Made by a program: the position numbers and the translations under genes. Shown in pieces: positions 10,274 through 19,678 of a stretch of DNA of 64,000 bases. The DNA comes from Kosakonia oryzae (GTDB taxonomy: Bacteria > Pseudomonadota > Gammaproteobacteria > Enterobacterales > Enterobacteriaceae), in assembly GCF_001658025.2 (NCBI RefSeq), contig NZ_CP014007.2:1674001-1738000 (forward strand). The letters are read 5' to 3'. The notes under the pieces are model-generated. The model had not been told where the DNA came from, ran no database searches, and was given only the letters and a program-made list of their open reading frames with translations. Each line of letters opens with the position of its first letter. Position 1 is the stretch's first letter.

Positions 10274-10873
10274 TTACAGCGGTGAATCCTGGCTGATTTC
10301 ATCCAGCGATAAATGGAAACTGGGCACAAAGATTTGCATAAAGTAGTCCATTTCCGGGCTGCGCCGGGCATCAAGCGTTTTTTCGAGGCGAGATTTTGCC
10401 AGCCCGAATTCATTATTGCCGGCGGATAACTCTTCCAGACATTTCAGATAGGCGCATAGTGCATCTGCCTGTTTCACGATTGCTTTTTCTTCTGCGGTGT
10501 AGTGACGTTCATCAATCAGCGGCGCAAAAATGTCCTGTAACTCTTCCGGCACCATTTCGACCAGCTTTTGCTGGGCAATCTTTTCGATCGCTTTATATTC
10601 CTGCGCAATTTGCGAATTGAAATACTTGACCGGGGTGGGCAGATCGCCGGTCAGAACTTCCGATGCGTCATGATACATAGCCAGTAACGCAATACGTTCG
10701 GCATTGAGCTGACCATTGAATTTGCGGTTTTTTATTGCCGCCAGCGCATGGGCGACCATCGCCACTTGCAGGCTGTGCTCGGACACATTTTCGGTGCGTA
10801 CGTTGCGCATCAGCGGCCAACGATTGATCAGTTTAAGGCGGGAAAGGTGGGCGAAGAAATGACTCTGACTCAT
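10274..10873 (-). CDS. yfbR: 5'-deoxynucleotidase YfbR
   Basis: This HD-domain phosphohydrolase dephosphorylates deoxyribonucleoside 5'-monophosphates and takes part in dNMP turnover and thymidylate salvage. The 199-residue length equals that of E. coli YfbR. The metal-binding HD residues are visible: His33 in SEHSLQVA and His68-Asp69 in MYHDASE, plus a conserved acidic residue further on in the [12 protein letters not shown] helix. It lies downstream of alaA on the same strand, with an 80-base gap that contains a G/C-rich hairpin, and converges on yfbS. Confidence 0.95.
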   Translation of the reverse strand: MSQSHFFAHLSRLKLINRWPLMRNVRTENVSEHSLQVAMVAHALAAIKNRKFNGQLNAERIALLAMYHDASEVLTGDLPTPVKYFNSQIAQEYKAIEKIAQQKLVEMVPEELQDIFAPLIDERHYTAEEKAIVKQADALCAYLKCLEELSAGNNEFGLAKSRLEKTLDARRSPEMDYFMQIFVPSFHLSLDEISQDSPL

Positions 10874-10921
10874 AGTTAACCTTGTCTGTGACTGCGACCT
10901 GAGTCATTGTGCGCAGAGAGT

Positions 10922-10945
10922 GGGGGAAGATGCAAATCCTCCCCC
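10922..10945 (-). terminator. Possible alaA terminator hairpin
   Basis: GGGGGAaGA and TCcTCCCCC form a 9-bp stem with one mismatch and a 6-base loop, 9 bases after the alaA stop. There is no clear T-run on the minus strand, so it may be a structured 3' end rather than an efficient intrinsic terminator. Confidence 0.45.
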
Positions 10946-10953
10946 GAGGGAGA

Positions 10954-12168
10954 TCATTGATGATAACCCGAGAGGAAACGGCCAAAACGGCTAATCGCCA
11001 TCTCCAGATCGTCTTCGCGCGGCAGCGTCACGATACGTACGTGATCCGGCCACGGCCAGTTGAACGCGGAACCCTGCACCAACAGCACTTTTTCCTGTAG
11101 CAGGAAGTCGAGCACCATCTTTTGATCGTCGTGAATATTAAAGCGTTTCGCGTCAATTTTCGGGAACATATAGAGTGCGCCGCTTGGCTTCACGCAGGAA
11201 ACCCCGGGAATTTCATTAATCAGTTCCCATGCGCGGTTGCGCTGTTCATACAGACGCCCGCCCGGCACAATAAATTCACTGATACTCTGGTAACCGCCGA
11301 GCGCAGTCTGAATCGCATGCTGTGCCGGAACGTTGGCGCAAAGGCGCATCGAGGCCAGCATTTCCAGCCCTTCGATATAACCTTTCGCGTGTTTTTTCGG
11401 CCCGCTCAGCACCATCCAGCCCTGACGGAAACCTGCTACGCGGTAGGTTTTAGACAGACCATTAAAGGTAATAGTGAACAGATCCGGTGCCAGTGCGGCG
11501 ATAGAGTGGTGCTCGGCCGCATCGTAAAGAATTTTGTCGTAGATCTCATCGGCGAAGATGATCAGGTTGTGCTGACGCGCAATTTCAACCACTTCCATCA
11601 ACAGTTCTTTTGAATAAACCGCGCCGGTAGGGTTGTTCGGGTTGATAATTACAATACCCCGGGTGCGCGGTGTGATTTTGGCGCGAATATCGTCAAGATC
11701 CGGGAACCAGCCAGCAGATTCATCACACAGATAATGCACGGCTTTACCACCGGAAAGCGACACGGCCGCTGTCCACAGCGGGTAATCCGGGGCGGGAACC
11801 AGCATTTCGTCACCGCTGTTAAGCAGCGCCTGCATCGACTGAACGATCAATTCAGAAACACCGTTACCAATATAGATATCTTCAACGGTCACTTCGCGCA
11901 TACCGCGCGCCTGATAGTGCTGCATGATCGCTTTGCGGGCTGAATAAAGCCCTTTGGAATCGCAATAGCCCTGCGCGCCTGGCAGGTTACGAATCACATC
12001 GACCAAAATTTCATCCGGCGCTTCGAAGCCGAATGGAGCAGGGTTGCCGATGTTAAGTTTAAGAACTTTATTGCCTTCTTCTTCCAGACGCTTTGCTTCT
12101 TTCAGAACTGGGCCACGAATGTCGTAACAGACATTATCTAATTTGCTGGATTTTTCGATGGAGGACAT
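10954..12168 (-). CDS. alaA: Glutamate-pyruvate (alanine) aminotransferase AlaA
   Basis: This PLP-dependent class I/II aminotransferase makes L-alanine from pyruvate with glutamate as donor; it is the main alanine-synthesising transaminase in E. coli (formerly YfbQ). The 404-residue protein is close to the E. coli length. Visible family features are NPNNPTGAVYS, the FADEIYDKI aspartate that contacts the PLP ring, the Schiff-base lysine in FNGLSKTYRVAG, and the carboxylate-binding arginine near VRIVTLPRE. It is transcribed divergently from lrhA across a 950-base gap. Confidence 0.96.
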   Translation of the reverse strand: MSSIEKSSKLDNVCYDIRGPVLKEAKRLEEEGNKVLKLNIGNPAPFGFEAPDEILVDVIRNLPGAQGYCDSKGLYSARKAIMQHYQARGMREVTVEDIYIGNGVSELIVQSMQALLNSGDEMLVPAPDYPLWTAAVSLSGGKAVHYLCDESAGWFPDLDDIRAKITPRTRGIVIINPNNPTGAVYSKELLMEVVEIARQHNLIIFADEIYDKILYDAAEHHSIAALAPDLFTITFNGLSKTYRVAGFRQGWMVLSGPKKHAKGYIEGLEMLASMRLCANVPAQHAIQTALGGYQSISEFIVPGGRLYEQRNRAWELINEIPGVSCVKPSGALYMFPKIDAKRFNIHDDQKMVLDFLLQEKVLLVQGSAFNWPWPDHVRIVTLPREDDLEMAISRFGRFLSGYHQ

Positions 12169-12661
12169 GAACCTTTTGACCTTTTAGCTATGGGAGCCAC
12201 TGCCTGCCGTGGAGTGAGCACGGAATAATGTACTCCCACGCCCGTCAGTTTTGAAGGGTTAGCAGAAGAAGATTTCGCGGTAACTTTCTTATTAGTTAAC
12301 GTTTTTTTAACTGTTTTCTTTTATTTTTTCTTTGATCTTAAACTGCCTTTACGTTAATTTTCAGTTTTTAATATCACAAATACATAAAAAATTGTAATTT
12401 ATAGCTAATAAAGACCTCTTGGTTAGTGCGGGTTTAAAAAAGAAGTACGTAAACAGACAGAGAATTCTTCGCAAAATCTGGATGATGGCGAGATGGGATC
12501 ATACATTTCGTCAGAGGGGAATGTTTATGCTGTAAACACAATGTTAAGCATTATTAATAGTTAGACCGGTTGTCAATTAGTAGCTAATTAATATTGAGAA
12601 TGGGAACTATGTTCGTCTCTAATATTATAACGAGAGGTCGGACATGATGACAATTGCGGTT

Positions 12662-12675
12662 TAAGATTATTCGCA
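12662..12675 (+). promoter_or_regulatory. Candidate RcsAB/RcsB box upstream of lrhA
   Basis: TAAGATTATTCGCA matches the Rcs box consensus TAAGAATATTCCTA at most positions, including the TAAGA and ATTC cores. E. coli lrhA is known to be under Rcs control. Site assignment is by eye. Confidence 0.5.
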
Positions 12676-12724
12676 ATAATGCTTATAAATATAAAGGTTT
12701 TAGGTTAAACTCGGAGGGCAAGAA

Positions 12725-12739
12725 ATGGTGCTGAAGTGA
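12725..12739 (+). other. Four-codon mini-ORF (MVLK) with strong ribosome-binding site in the lrhA leader
   Basis: GGAGG at 12713-12717 lies 7 bases before ATG GTG CTG AAG TGA. The stop overlaps a GTG (GTGA, 12736-12739) that opens a 102-codon frame ending at 13044, 74 bases before lrhA. That longer frame is rich in ATA, AGA and AGG codons and has no recognisable protein features, so I list only the mini-ORF as a possible leader peptide. Confidence 0.35.
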
Positions 12740-13118
12740 AAAGCCATGCTTTAGTTAAGGGCTATTTCTTAATTTTAGTTGGTTGTTATTATTCGGTTTT
12801 ACTCCAGTCCGCTTATATAGCCTTATGGTATATGATACATGTGCTATGTATAGCCAGTGATGTGCATAAACAGGTTCTTTTCTTAAAAGCATTCGCAAGG
12901 TTTACCACGGTTTATATATCCAGAAGGAATGGAGCATGCGAAATAAAGCCAATGGGTTCAGCTTGCATTAGACAGCGAACTATAAACACGAGAACTTACT
13001 GTCAGACTTTGATGAGTCATGACGTTGCTGGATGCACTTTTTAAATGGAATTACTTAATCTTACGAGCACAGCATAAACCCGGGGCACTCTGCGCGAGCA
13101 ACCCGTAAGTGAAAAAAT

Positions 13119-14057
13119 ATGATAAATGCAAATCGTCCGATACTGAATCTCGACCTCGATCTGCTGAGAACTTTCGTTGCGGTCGCTGATCTGAACACCT
13201 TTGCTGCGGCTGCTGCTGCGGTATGTCGCACCCAGTCTGCCGTAAGCCAGCAAATGCAGCGGCTGGAACAGTTAGTGGGAAAAGAACTTTTTGCGCGTCA
13301 TGGGCGTAATAAACTTTTAACCGAACACGGTATTCAATTACTGGGTTATGCGCGAAAGATCTTACGTTTCAATGATGAAGCGTGTACATCGCTGATGTTT
13401 AGCAATTTGCAGGGCGTATTAACTATTGGCGCTTCTGACGAATCAGCCGATACCATTTTGCCTTTCTTGCTTAATCGTATTAGCTCGGTATATCCGAAAC
13501 TGGCGCTGGATGTGCGCGTGAAGCGCAACCCGTTATCCGACGATCGTCTTCAGGATCATGACCTCGATCTGGTGGTAACAACGCATCGCTACGGGCAGTT
13601 TGATTGCCTGACGTTACGTACATCCCCTACGCACTGGTACTGTTCGGCGGAATATGTTCTGCAGAAAGGTGAGGCCATTCCACTTGTGTTGTTGGATGAA
13701 CCCAGTGCGTTTCGCGACATGGTGATTAATGCACTCAATACTGCCGATATTCCCTGGCGCATGGCTTATGTGGCATCAACGCTTTCGGCCGTGAAAGCAG
13801 CAGTGAAAGCCGGGCTTGGTGTCACCGCGCGCCCTGTTGAAATGATGAGTCCGGATTTGCGGGTTTTAAGTCGCGCCGATGGCCTGCCGTTGTTACCTGA
13901 TACGGAATATCTGCTGGGCTATAATCCCCATAGCCAGAATGAACTGGCGCAGGTTATTTTTCAGGCGATGGAGCATTACCAGAACCCGTGGCATTACGGG
14001 AACCTTGGGTCTGAAGAAGACGGGGATCCGCTCATCGTTGAAGGGGATTTTGGCTAA
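13119..14057 (+). CDS. lrhA: LysR-type transcriptional regulator LrhA
   Basis: The 312-residue LysR-family regulator has an N-terminal winged helix-turn-helix (about residues 12-70, with [22 protein letters not shown]) and a C-terminal effector-binding domain. In E. coli LrhA represses flhDC and hence flagella and motility, represses type 1 fimbriae and affects RpoS levels through RssB; it also activates its own gene. The DNA-binding half is nearly identical to E. coli LrhA, while the C-terminal tail diverges. The start is ATG 13119, reading [19 protein letters not shown], as in E. coli. A terminator follows, and nuoA starts 622 bases downstream on the same strand, the usual enterobacterial arrangement. 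Confidence 0.95.
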   Translation: MINANRPILNLDLDLLRTFVAVADLNTFAAAAAAVCRTQSAVSQQMQRLEQLVGKELFARHGRNKLLTEHGIQLLGYARKILRFNDEACTSLMFSNLQGVLTIGASDESADTILPFLLNRISSVYPKLALDVRVKRNPLSDDRLQDHDLDLVVTTHRYGQFDCLTLRTSPTHWYCSAEYVLQKGEAIPLVLLDEPSAFRDMVINALNTADIPWRMAYVASTLSAVKAAVKAGLGVTARPVEMMSPDLRVLSRADGLPLLPDTEYLLGYNPHSQNELAQVIFQAMEHYQNPWHYGNLGSEEDGDPLIVEGDFG

Positions 14058-14098
14058 CATTTTGCGCCAAAACTGGTAACAAAATGTGAGTGCAAAAA

Positions 14099-14138
14099 TG
14101 AACCGCTGGCAGTGAAATCGCTGCCACTGGTTCGTTTT
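14099..14138 (+). terminator. Rho-independent terminator after lrhA
   Basis: An outer GAACC/GGTTC pair and an inner TGGCAG (14107-14112)/CTGCCA (14121-14126) stem with an 8-base loop are followed by CGTTTTAT. It lies about 45 bases after the lrhA stop and separates it from nuo. Confidence 0.7.
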
Positions 14139-14679
14139 ATATCGGAACATTTCCCGGATGAATTATTGACTCACTAAATCACATTTCCTTTCAAGAAGTT
14201 AATACTCCTCACAGCAATATACCCCTTTATCAACTATAGTCTTTCATGCCTTAAGCTCATGTTAAAAATCAAGCTGGATTGTTGCCGTTTTTTGCGATGA
14301 ATTAACAAAAGCGTGTCTCAGATCAAGAAAATACTCCCAATGAGGGGGAGGAATCCGGACAAAATCCTGTCAAAATAAGCGGGTAATATCCGGAAAAGCT
14401 CACAACGGACACGATTCAACACCTGGTTTTTTCGTGGGTATGTTTGAGGCCGATCAAGAAAACGGCACTAAATGTTAATGAATTGCTGCCGATGTAAACT
14501 AATGTGAGGAAACCTTTGTTAAAGTTGACAAAAGGTTATAGAAAGGAGTAAAACCCACATCGTTTAGCTGTTTTCGCCTTTTTCACAGTTAATGTGTGGT
14601 TTTATTCCTCCCCGTGAATCGATGTGGCGTCATCTGCCAGCAAGAGCAGAGGTATTAACGCTACCTTTTGAGTTAAGCA
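14139..14679 (+). promoter_or_regulatory. nuo operon promoter region
   Basis: This is about 540 bases of AT-rich sequence with no gene ahead of nuoA. In E. coli the equivalent region binds ArcA, NarL, FNR, IHF and Fis. One plausible sigma-70 element is TTGACA at 14525-14530 with TAAAAC at 14549-14554 (18-base spacer). The string GATCAAGAAAA occurs twice, near 14322 and 14453. I cannot assign individual regulator sites. Confidence 0.6.
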
Positions 14680-15123
14680 ATGCGTATGTCAACATCCACT
14701 GAAATCATCGCTCATCACTGGGCATTCGCTATCTTTCTTATTGTCGCCATAGGGCTTTGTTGCCTGATGCTGGTCGGCGGTCGTTTTTTAGGCGGCCGCG
14801 CACGCGCAAGGCACAAAAACGTTCCTTTCGAATCCGGTATCGATTCTGTCGGTTCCGCGCGCTTACGTCTCTCCGCCAAGTTCTACCTGGTGGCCATGTT
14901 CTTCGTCATCTTCGATGTGGAAGCGCTTTACCTTTATGCATGGTCAACCTCCATTCGCGAGAGTGGTTGGGTCGGTTTTGTCGAAGCTGCAATTTTTATT
15001 TTAGTGCTGTTGGCTGGTCTGGTTTATCTGGTGCGTATTGGCGCGCTGGATTGGACGCCCGTGCGTTCGCGCCGTGAGCATATCAACCCAGAGACTGGCA
15101 GCTACACTGATCGTCAACGCTAA
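14680..15123 (+). CDS. nuoA: NADH:quinone oxidoreductase subunit A
   Basis: NuoA (147 residues, same length as E. coli) is a small membrane-arm subunit with three membrane helices (about residues 13-37, 68-88 and 98-118). Between the first two is the conserved loop with [15 protein letters not shown], which lies near the quinone site at the junction with the peripheral arm. It is the first gene of the 13-gene complex I operon. The start ATG 14680 has only a weak ribosome-binding site; a second in-frame ATG two codons on is possible, but the longer form matches E. coli. Confidence 0.96.
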   Translation: MRMSTSTEIIAHHWAFAIFLIVAIGLCCLMLVGGRFLGGRARARHKNVPFESGIDSVGSARLRLSAKFYLVAMFFVIFDVEALYLYAWSTSIRESGWVGFVEAAIFILVLLAGLVYLVRIGALDWTPVRSRREHINPETGSYTDRQR

Positions 15124-15138
15124 CCGCGAGGCAATAAG

Positions 15139-15813
15139 ATGGATTATACGCTCACCCGCATAGATCCTAACGGTGAGAACGACCGTTACCCCCTGCAAAA
15201 ACAGGAGATCGTAACCGACCCCCTGGAACAAGAAATCAACCGTAGCGTTTACATGGGCAAACTCGAAAATGCCCTGCACGATATGGTGAACTGGGGCCGT
15301 AAAAACTCAATTTGGCCATATAACTTTGGTCTGTCGTGCTGCTATGTAGAGATGGTGACCTCCTTTACGGCCGTCCACGACGTCGCGCGTTTTGGTGCGG
15401 AAGTACTGCGTGCTTCTCCTCGCCAGGCGGACCTGATGGTTGTCGCCGGGACCTGCTTTACCAAAATGGCGCCAGTCATTCAGCGTCTTTATGACCAGAT
15501 GCTGGAACCAAAGTGGGTTATCTCGATGGGAGCCTGCGCGAACTCTGGCGGTATGTACGACATCTACTCTGTCGTGCAGGGCGTCGATAAATTTATCCCG
15601 GTGGATGTTTACATCCCTGGCTGCCCGCCGCGCCCTGAAGCGTATATGCAGGCGCTGATGTTGTTACAGGAATCGATTGGTAAAGAACGTCGTCCTCTCT
15701 CCTGGGTGGTTGGCGATCAGGGCGTTTACCGCGCCAATATGCAGTCGGAACGCGACCGTAAGCGTGGAGAACGCATTGCCGTTACCAATCTGCGTACGCC
15801 GGACGAGATTTAA
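15139..15813 (+). CDS. nuoB: NADH:quinone oxidoreductase subunit B (N2 cluster)
   Basis: NuoB carries the terminal 4Fe-4S cluster N2, which passes electrons to quinone. Its 224 residues include the cluster ligands: the tandem Cys-Cys in [10 protein letters not shown], the Cys in [10 protein letters not shown] and the Cys in PGCPPRPEA. It sits 15 bases after nuoA. A 90-base gap, with a large potential hairpin, separates it from nuoCD, the widest gap in the first half of the operon. Confidence 0.97.
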   Translation: MDYTLTRIDPNGENDRYPLQKQEIVTDPLEQEINRSVYMGKLENALHDMVNWGRKNSIWPYNFGLSCCYVEMVTSFTAVHDVARFGAEVLRASPRQADLMVVAGTCFTKMAPVIQRLYDQMLEPKWVISMGACANSGGMYDIYSVVQGVDKFIPVDVYIPGCPPRPEAYMQALMLLQESIGKERRPLSWVVGDQGVYRANMQSERDRKRGERIAVTNLRTPDEI

Positions 15814-15820
15814 TGTGCGC

Positions 15821-15884
15821 CTGTGGGTAATGGAAAAGAACTTCGCATTTCAATAATCCAATAACGCGAAGCCATACCCGACAG
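15821..15884 (+). other. Extended hairpin in the nuoB-nuoCD gap
   Basis: An outer stem of 12 base pairs with two single-base bulges is formed by CTGTGGGTAATGG (15821-15833) and CCATACCCGACAG (15872-15884). An inner 6-bp stem is CTTCGC (15841-15846)/GCGAAG (15866-15871) with a 19-base AT-rich loop, and a 7-base A-rich bulge lies on one side. There is no T-run, so it is an mRNA structure rather than a terminator. Confidence 0.65.
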
Positions 15885-15903
15885 TCACCACGGACCCTTT
15901 GCA

Positions 15904-17706
15904 ATGGTGAACAATATGACCGATTTAACCGCGCAAGAAGCTGCATGGCAGACTCGGGATCATCTGGATGATCCGGTCATTGGCGAATTGCGCAACCGTT
16001 TTGGGCCGGATGCCTTTACTGTTCAGGCGACCCGTACCGGGGTACCCGTAGTTTGGGTGAAGCGTGAGCAATTGCTGGAAGTTGGCGATTTCCTGAAGAA
16101 GCTGCCGAAACCTTATGTCATGCTGTTCGATCTGCACGGCATGGACGAGCGTCTACGTACACACCGCGCCGGTTTACCCGCCGCGGATTTTTCCGTTTTC
16201 TATCACCTGATTTCGATCGATCGCAACCGCGACATCATGCTCAAGGTGGCGCTTTCTGAAAACGATCTGAACGTGCCGACGTTTACCAAACTCTTCCCCA
16301 ACGCCAACTGGTACGAGCGTGAAACCTGGGAAATGTTTGGCGTTAATTTTAACGGTCACCCGCACCTGACGCGCATCATGATGCCGCAGACCTGGACGGG
16401 ACATCCGCTGCGTAAAGATTACCCGGCGCGCGCCACCGAATTCGATCCGTTTGAGCTGACCAAAGCCAAGCAGGATTTAGAAATGGAAGCGCTGACCTTT
16501 AAGCCGGAAGATTGGGGGATGAAGCGCGGCACCGACAATGAGGACTTTATGTTCCTCAACCTCGGTCCGAACCACCCGTCTGCGCACGGTGCTTTCCGCA
16601 TTATCCTGCAACTCGACGGCGAAGAAATTGTCGACTGTGTACCGGATATCGGTTACCACCACCGCGGTGCGGAAAAAATGGGCGAGCGTCAATCCTGGCA
16701 CAGCTACATTCCTTATACCGACCGTATTGAGTACCTCGGTGGCTGCGTTAACGAAATGCCGTATGTGCTGGCGGTCGAGAAACTGGCGGGGATCACCGTA
16801 CCGGATCGCGTCAACGTGATTCGCGTGATGCTCTCTGAACTGTTCCGCATCAACAGCCACCTGCTTTATATCTCCACCTTTATTCAGGACGTGGGCGCAA
16901 TGACCCCGGTGTTCTTTGCCTTTACCGATCGGCAGAAAATCTACGATCTGGTGGAAGCGATTACCGGTTTCCGTATGCATCCGGCCTGGTTCCGTATTGG
17001 CGGCGTAGCGCACGATCTGCCGCGCGGCTGGGATCGTTTGCTGCGCGAATTCCTCGACTGGATGCCAAAACGTCTGGCCTCTTATGAGAAAGCAGCGCTG
17101 CGTAACACCATTCTGAAAGGCCGCTCGCAGGGTGTTGCCGCTTACGGCGCGAAAGAAGCGCTGGAGTGGGGCACTACCGGCGCGGGTCTGCGTGCGACCG
17201 GCATCAACTTTGACGTGCGCAAAGCGCGTCCATACTCCGGCTATGAAAACTTCGACTTTGAAGTCCCGGTGGGCGGTGGCGTCAGCGACTGCTATACCCG
17301 TGTGATGCTGAAAGTGGAAGAGCTGCGCCAGAGCCTGCGTATTCTTGAGCAGTGTCTTAACAATATGCCGGAAGGTCCGTTCAAAGCGGATCATCCGCTG
17401 ACGACGCCGCCGCCGAAAGAGCGCACGCTGCAACATATCGAAACCCTGATTACTCACTTCCTGCAGGTTTCGTGGGGCCCGGTAATGCCGGCCAACGAAT
17501 CCTTCCAGATGATTGAGGCAACCAAGGGTATTAACAGTTACTACCTGACCAGCGACGGCAGCACCATGAGCTACCGCACGCGCGTACGCACGCCGAGCTT
17601 TGCGCATTTGCAGCAAATTCCGTCGGCGATCCGCGGTAGCCTGGTATCCGACCTGATCGTCTATCTGGGTAGTATCGATTTTGTTATGTCAGATGTGGAC
17701 CGCTAA
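15904..17706 (+). CDS. nuoC: NADH:quinone oxidoreductase fused subunit CD
   Basis: This 600-residue protein fuses NuoC (30-kDa-type, about residues 1-190) to NuoD (49-kDa-type, about 215-600), the normal state in Enterobacteriaceae. The C part has [12 protein letters not shown] and HPLRKDYP. The D part has [25 protein letters not shown] and [15 protein letters not shown] segments lining the quinone pocket next to cluster N2. It binds no metal itself, being derived from the [NiFe]-hydrogenase large subunit. The start ATG 15904 gives the E. coli-like [12 protein letters not shown]; the fifth-codon ATG is an alternative. Confidence 0.97.
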   Translation: MVNNMTDLTAQEAAWQTRDHLDDPVIGELRNRFGPDAFTVQATRTGVPVVWVKREQLLEVGDFLKKLPKPYVMLFDLHGMDERLRTHRAGLPAADFSVFYHLISIDRNRDIMLKVALSENDLNVPTFTKLFPNANWYERETWEMFGVNFNGHPHLTRIMMPQTWTGHPLRKDYPARATEFDPFELTKAKQDLEMEALTFKPEDWGMKRGTDNEDFMFLNLGPNHPSAHGAFRIILQLDGEEIVDCVPDIGYHHRGAEKMGERQSWHSYIPYTDRIEYLGGCVNEMPYVLAVEKLAGITVPDRVNVIRVMLSELFRINSHLLYISTFIQDVGAMTPVFFAFTDRQKIYDLVEAITGFRMHPAWFRIGGVAHDLPRGWDRLLREFLDWMPKRLASYEKAALRNTILKGRSQGVAAYGAKEALEWGTTGAGLRATGINFDVRKARPYSGYENFDFEVPVGGGVSDCYTRVMLKVEELRQSLRILEQCLNNMPEGPFKADHPLTTPPPKERTLQHIETLITHFLQVSWGPVMPANESFQMIEATKGINSYYLTSDGSTMSYRTRVRTPSFAHLQQIPSAIRGSLVSDLIVYLGSIDFVMSDVDR

Positions 17707-17708
17707 TT

Positions 17709-18209
17709 ATGCACGAGAATCAACAACCACAAACCGAGGCTTTTGAGCTGAGTGCGGCAGAGCGTGAGGCAATTGAGCACGAAAAGCACCACTACGAAGA
17801 CCCGCGTGCGGCGTCCATTGAAGCGCTGAAGATTGTTCAGAAGCAGCGTGGCTGGGTGCCGGACGGCGCGATTTACGCCATTGCTGATGTTCTGGGGATC
17901 CCGGCGAGTGATGTCGAAGGCGTGGCAACGTTTTACAGCCAGATCTTCCGTCAGCCAGTTGGCCGCCACGTGATCCGCTATTGCGACAGCGTGGTTTGCC
18001 ATATCACCGGTTATCAGGGCATTCAGTCGGCGATTGAAAGCCACCTGAAGATCAAGCCGGGCCAGACCACTTTCGACGGCCGCTTTACGCTGCTGCCGAC
18101 CTGCTGTCTGGGCAACTGCGATAAAGGGCCGAACATGATGATCGATGAGGACACTCACGCGCATCTGACTCCGGAAGGCATTCCCGAACTGCTGGAGCGG
18201 TATAAATGA
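17709..18209 (+). CDS. nuoE: NADH:quinone oxidoreductase subunit E (N1a cluster)
   Basis: NuoE (166 residues) is part of the NADH-oxidising module and holds the [2Fe-2S] cluster N1a. Its four cysteine ligands are visible in [12 protein letters not shown] and [10 protein letters not shown]. The N-terminal helical domain contacts NuoF. It starts 2 bases after the nuoCD stop and overlaps nuoF by 4 bases (ATGA at 18206), as in a tightly coupled operon. Confidence 0.97.
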   Translation: MHENQQPQTEAFELSAAEREAIEHEKHHYEDPRAASIEALKIVQKQRGWVPDGAIYAIADVLGIPASDVEGVATFYSQIFRQPVGRHVIRYCDSVVCHITGYQGIQSAIESHLKIKPGQTTFDGRFTLLPTCCLGNCDKGPNMMIDEDTHAHLTPEGIPELLERYK

Positions 18210-19543
18210 AAACAGTTATCCGTACTCCCGAAACTCATCCGCTGACCTGGCGGCTGCGTGACGACAAGCAGCCGGTCTGGCTCGATGAATACCAGAGCAA
18301 AAATGGTTATGCCGGTGCGCGTAAAGCGCTCTCCGGTATGGCGCCGGACGAAATCGTCAACGCGGTAAAAGATTCCGGCCTGAAAGGTCGTGGCGGCGCG
18401 GGCTTCTCCACCGGTCTGAAGTGGAGCCTGATGCCGAAAGACGAATCCATGAACATCCGTTACCTGCTGTGTAACGCCGATGAAATGGAGCCTGGCACCT
18501 ACAAAGACCGCCTGTTGATGGAGCAGTTGCCGCACCTGCTGGTGGAAGGCATGCTGATTTCCGCCTTTGCGCTGAAAGCTTACCGTGGCTACATCTTCCT
18601 GCGTGGCGAATATATTGAAGCAGCGGTGCATCTGCGTCGCGCCATTGCCGAAGCGACCGAAGCGGGTTTGCTGGGTAAAAATATCCTCGGTAGCGGCTTC
18701 GATTTCGAACTCTTTGTTCACACCGGTGCAGGGCGTTATATCTGCGGTGAAGAAACGGCGCTGATTAACTCACTGGAAGGCCGCCGCGCGAACCCGCGCT
18801 CCAAGCCGCCATTCCCGGCAAGCTCCGGCGTATGGGGTAAACCGACTTGTGTCAACAACGTCGAAACCCTGTGCAACGTGCCAGCCATTCTGGCTAACGG
18901 CGTTGAGTGGTATCAGAACATTTCGACCAGCAAAGATGCCGGCACCAAGCTGATGGGCTTCTCCGGCCGCGTGAAAAACCCGGGCCTGTGGGAACTGCCG
19001 TTCGGTACAACCGCGCGTGAAATTCTCGAAGATTACGCCGGTGGCATGCGCGATGGCCTGAAATTCAAAGCCTGGCAGCCAGGCGGTGCAGGTACAGACT
19101 TCCTGACCGAAGCGCACCTTGATCTGCCAATGGAATTCGAAAGCATCGGTAAAGCGGGTAGCCGTCTGGGAACGGCGCTGGCGATGGCCGTCGATCATGA
19201 GATTGGCATGGTGTCGCTGGTGCGCAACCTGGAAGAGTTTTTCGCCCGCGAATCCTGCGGCTGGTGTACGCCGTGCCGTGACGGTCTGCCGTGGAGCGTA
19301 AAAATTCTGCGCGCGCTGGAGCGTGGAGAAGGCCAGCCTGGGGACATCGAGACACTTGAGCAACTGTGTCGGCAACTTGGGCCGGGCAAAACCTTCTGCG
19401 CGCATGCGCCGGGTGCGGTTGAACCCTTACAGAGCGCGATTAAATATTTCCGCGAAGAATTCGAAGCGGGCATTAAACAGCAATTCAGCAATACCCATGC
19501 GATTGGCGGTATCCAGCCAAACTTGCTGAAAGCGCGCTGGTAA
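18206..19543 (+). CDS. nuoF: NADH:quinone oxidoreductase subunit F (NADH/FMN site, N3 cluster)
   Basis: NuoF (445 residues) oxidises NADH through FMN and passes electrons to 4Fe-4S cluster N3. Glycine-rich nucleotide-binding segments are present at [13 protein letters not shown] (FMN/NADH) and [18 protein letters not shown]. The N3 ligands are the three cysteines of [12 protein letters not shown] and a later Cys in [11 protein letters not shown] 135-base gap with minor hairpins separates it from nuoG. Confidence 0.97.
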   Translation: MKTVIRTPETHPLTWRLRDDKQPVWLDEYQSKNGYAGARKALSGMAPDEIVNAVKDSGLKGRGGAGFSTGLKWSLMPKDESMNIRYLLCNADEMEPGTYKDRLLMEQLPHLLVEGMLISAFALKAYRGYIFLRGEYIEAAVHLRRAIAEATEAGLLGKNILGSGFDFELFVHTGAGRYICGEETALINSLEGRRANPRSKPPFPASSGVWGKPTCVNNVETLCNVPAILANGVEWYQNISTSKDAGTKLMGFSGRVKNPGLWELPFGTTAREILEDYAGGMRDGLKFKAWQPGGAGTDFLTEAHLDLPMEFESIGKAGSRLGTALAMAVDHEIGMVSLVRNLEEFFARESCGWCTPCRDGLPWSVKILRALERGEGQPGDIETLEQLCRQLGPGKTFCAHAPGAVEPLQSAIKYFREEFEAGIKQQFSNTHAIGGIQPNLLKARW

Positions 19544-19678
19544 TTGGGGTCACTCGCCTGGGCGAGGCCGGAAACAAATTTTGATTAATACCTGAGAAAG
19601 ACCCGCAATCTTCGTGATGTAACAACGCTGCTACGGCGCGAAGGACAAAGGTTATTCAGGCCAACTGGAAGCATGCTA
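19544..19678 (+). other. nuoF-nuoG intercistronic gap
   Basis: This 135-base non-coding stretch carries a small palindrome CTCGCC-TG-GGCGAG just after the nuoF stop and a weaker long-loop pairing of CTTCG with CGAAG further on. No promoter or ORF is convincing. Confidence 0.4.

Larger units (their letters stand above)
12169..13118. promoter_or_regulatory. Long AT-rich regulatory region, alaA / lrhA
   Basis: This gap holds the alaA promoter on its left and, to judge from E. coli where the lrhA transcript has a leader of several hundred nucleotides, the lrhA promoter and leader on its right. The base composition is much more AT-rich than the genes. I see a candidate Rcs-type site (12662-12675), a strong Shine-Dalgarno GGAGG (12713-12717) serving a four-codon mini-ORF, and an overlapping frame to 13044 that uses many rare codons and looks non-genic. 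Much of the remainder (12250-12650) shows nothing I can name. Confidence 0.7.

Noticed and set aside
12736..13044. 102-codon frame in the lrhA leader as a protein gene
   Set aside because: Many ATA, AGA and AGG codons, AT-rich, no recognisable domains. Kept only as a possible leader-peptide question, not as a CDS.
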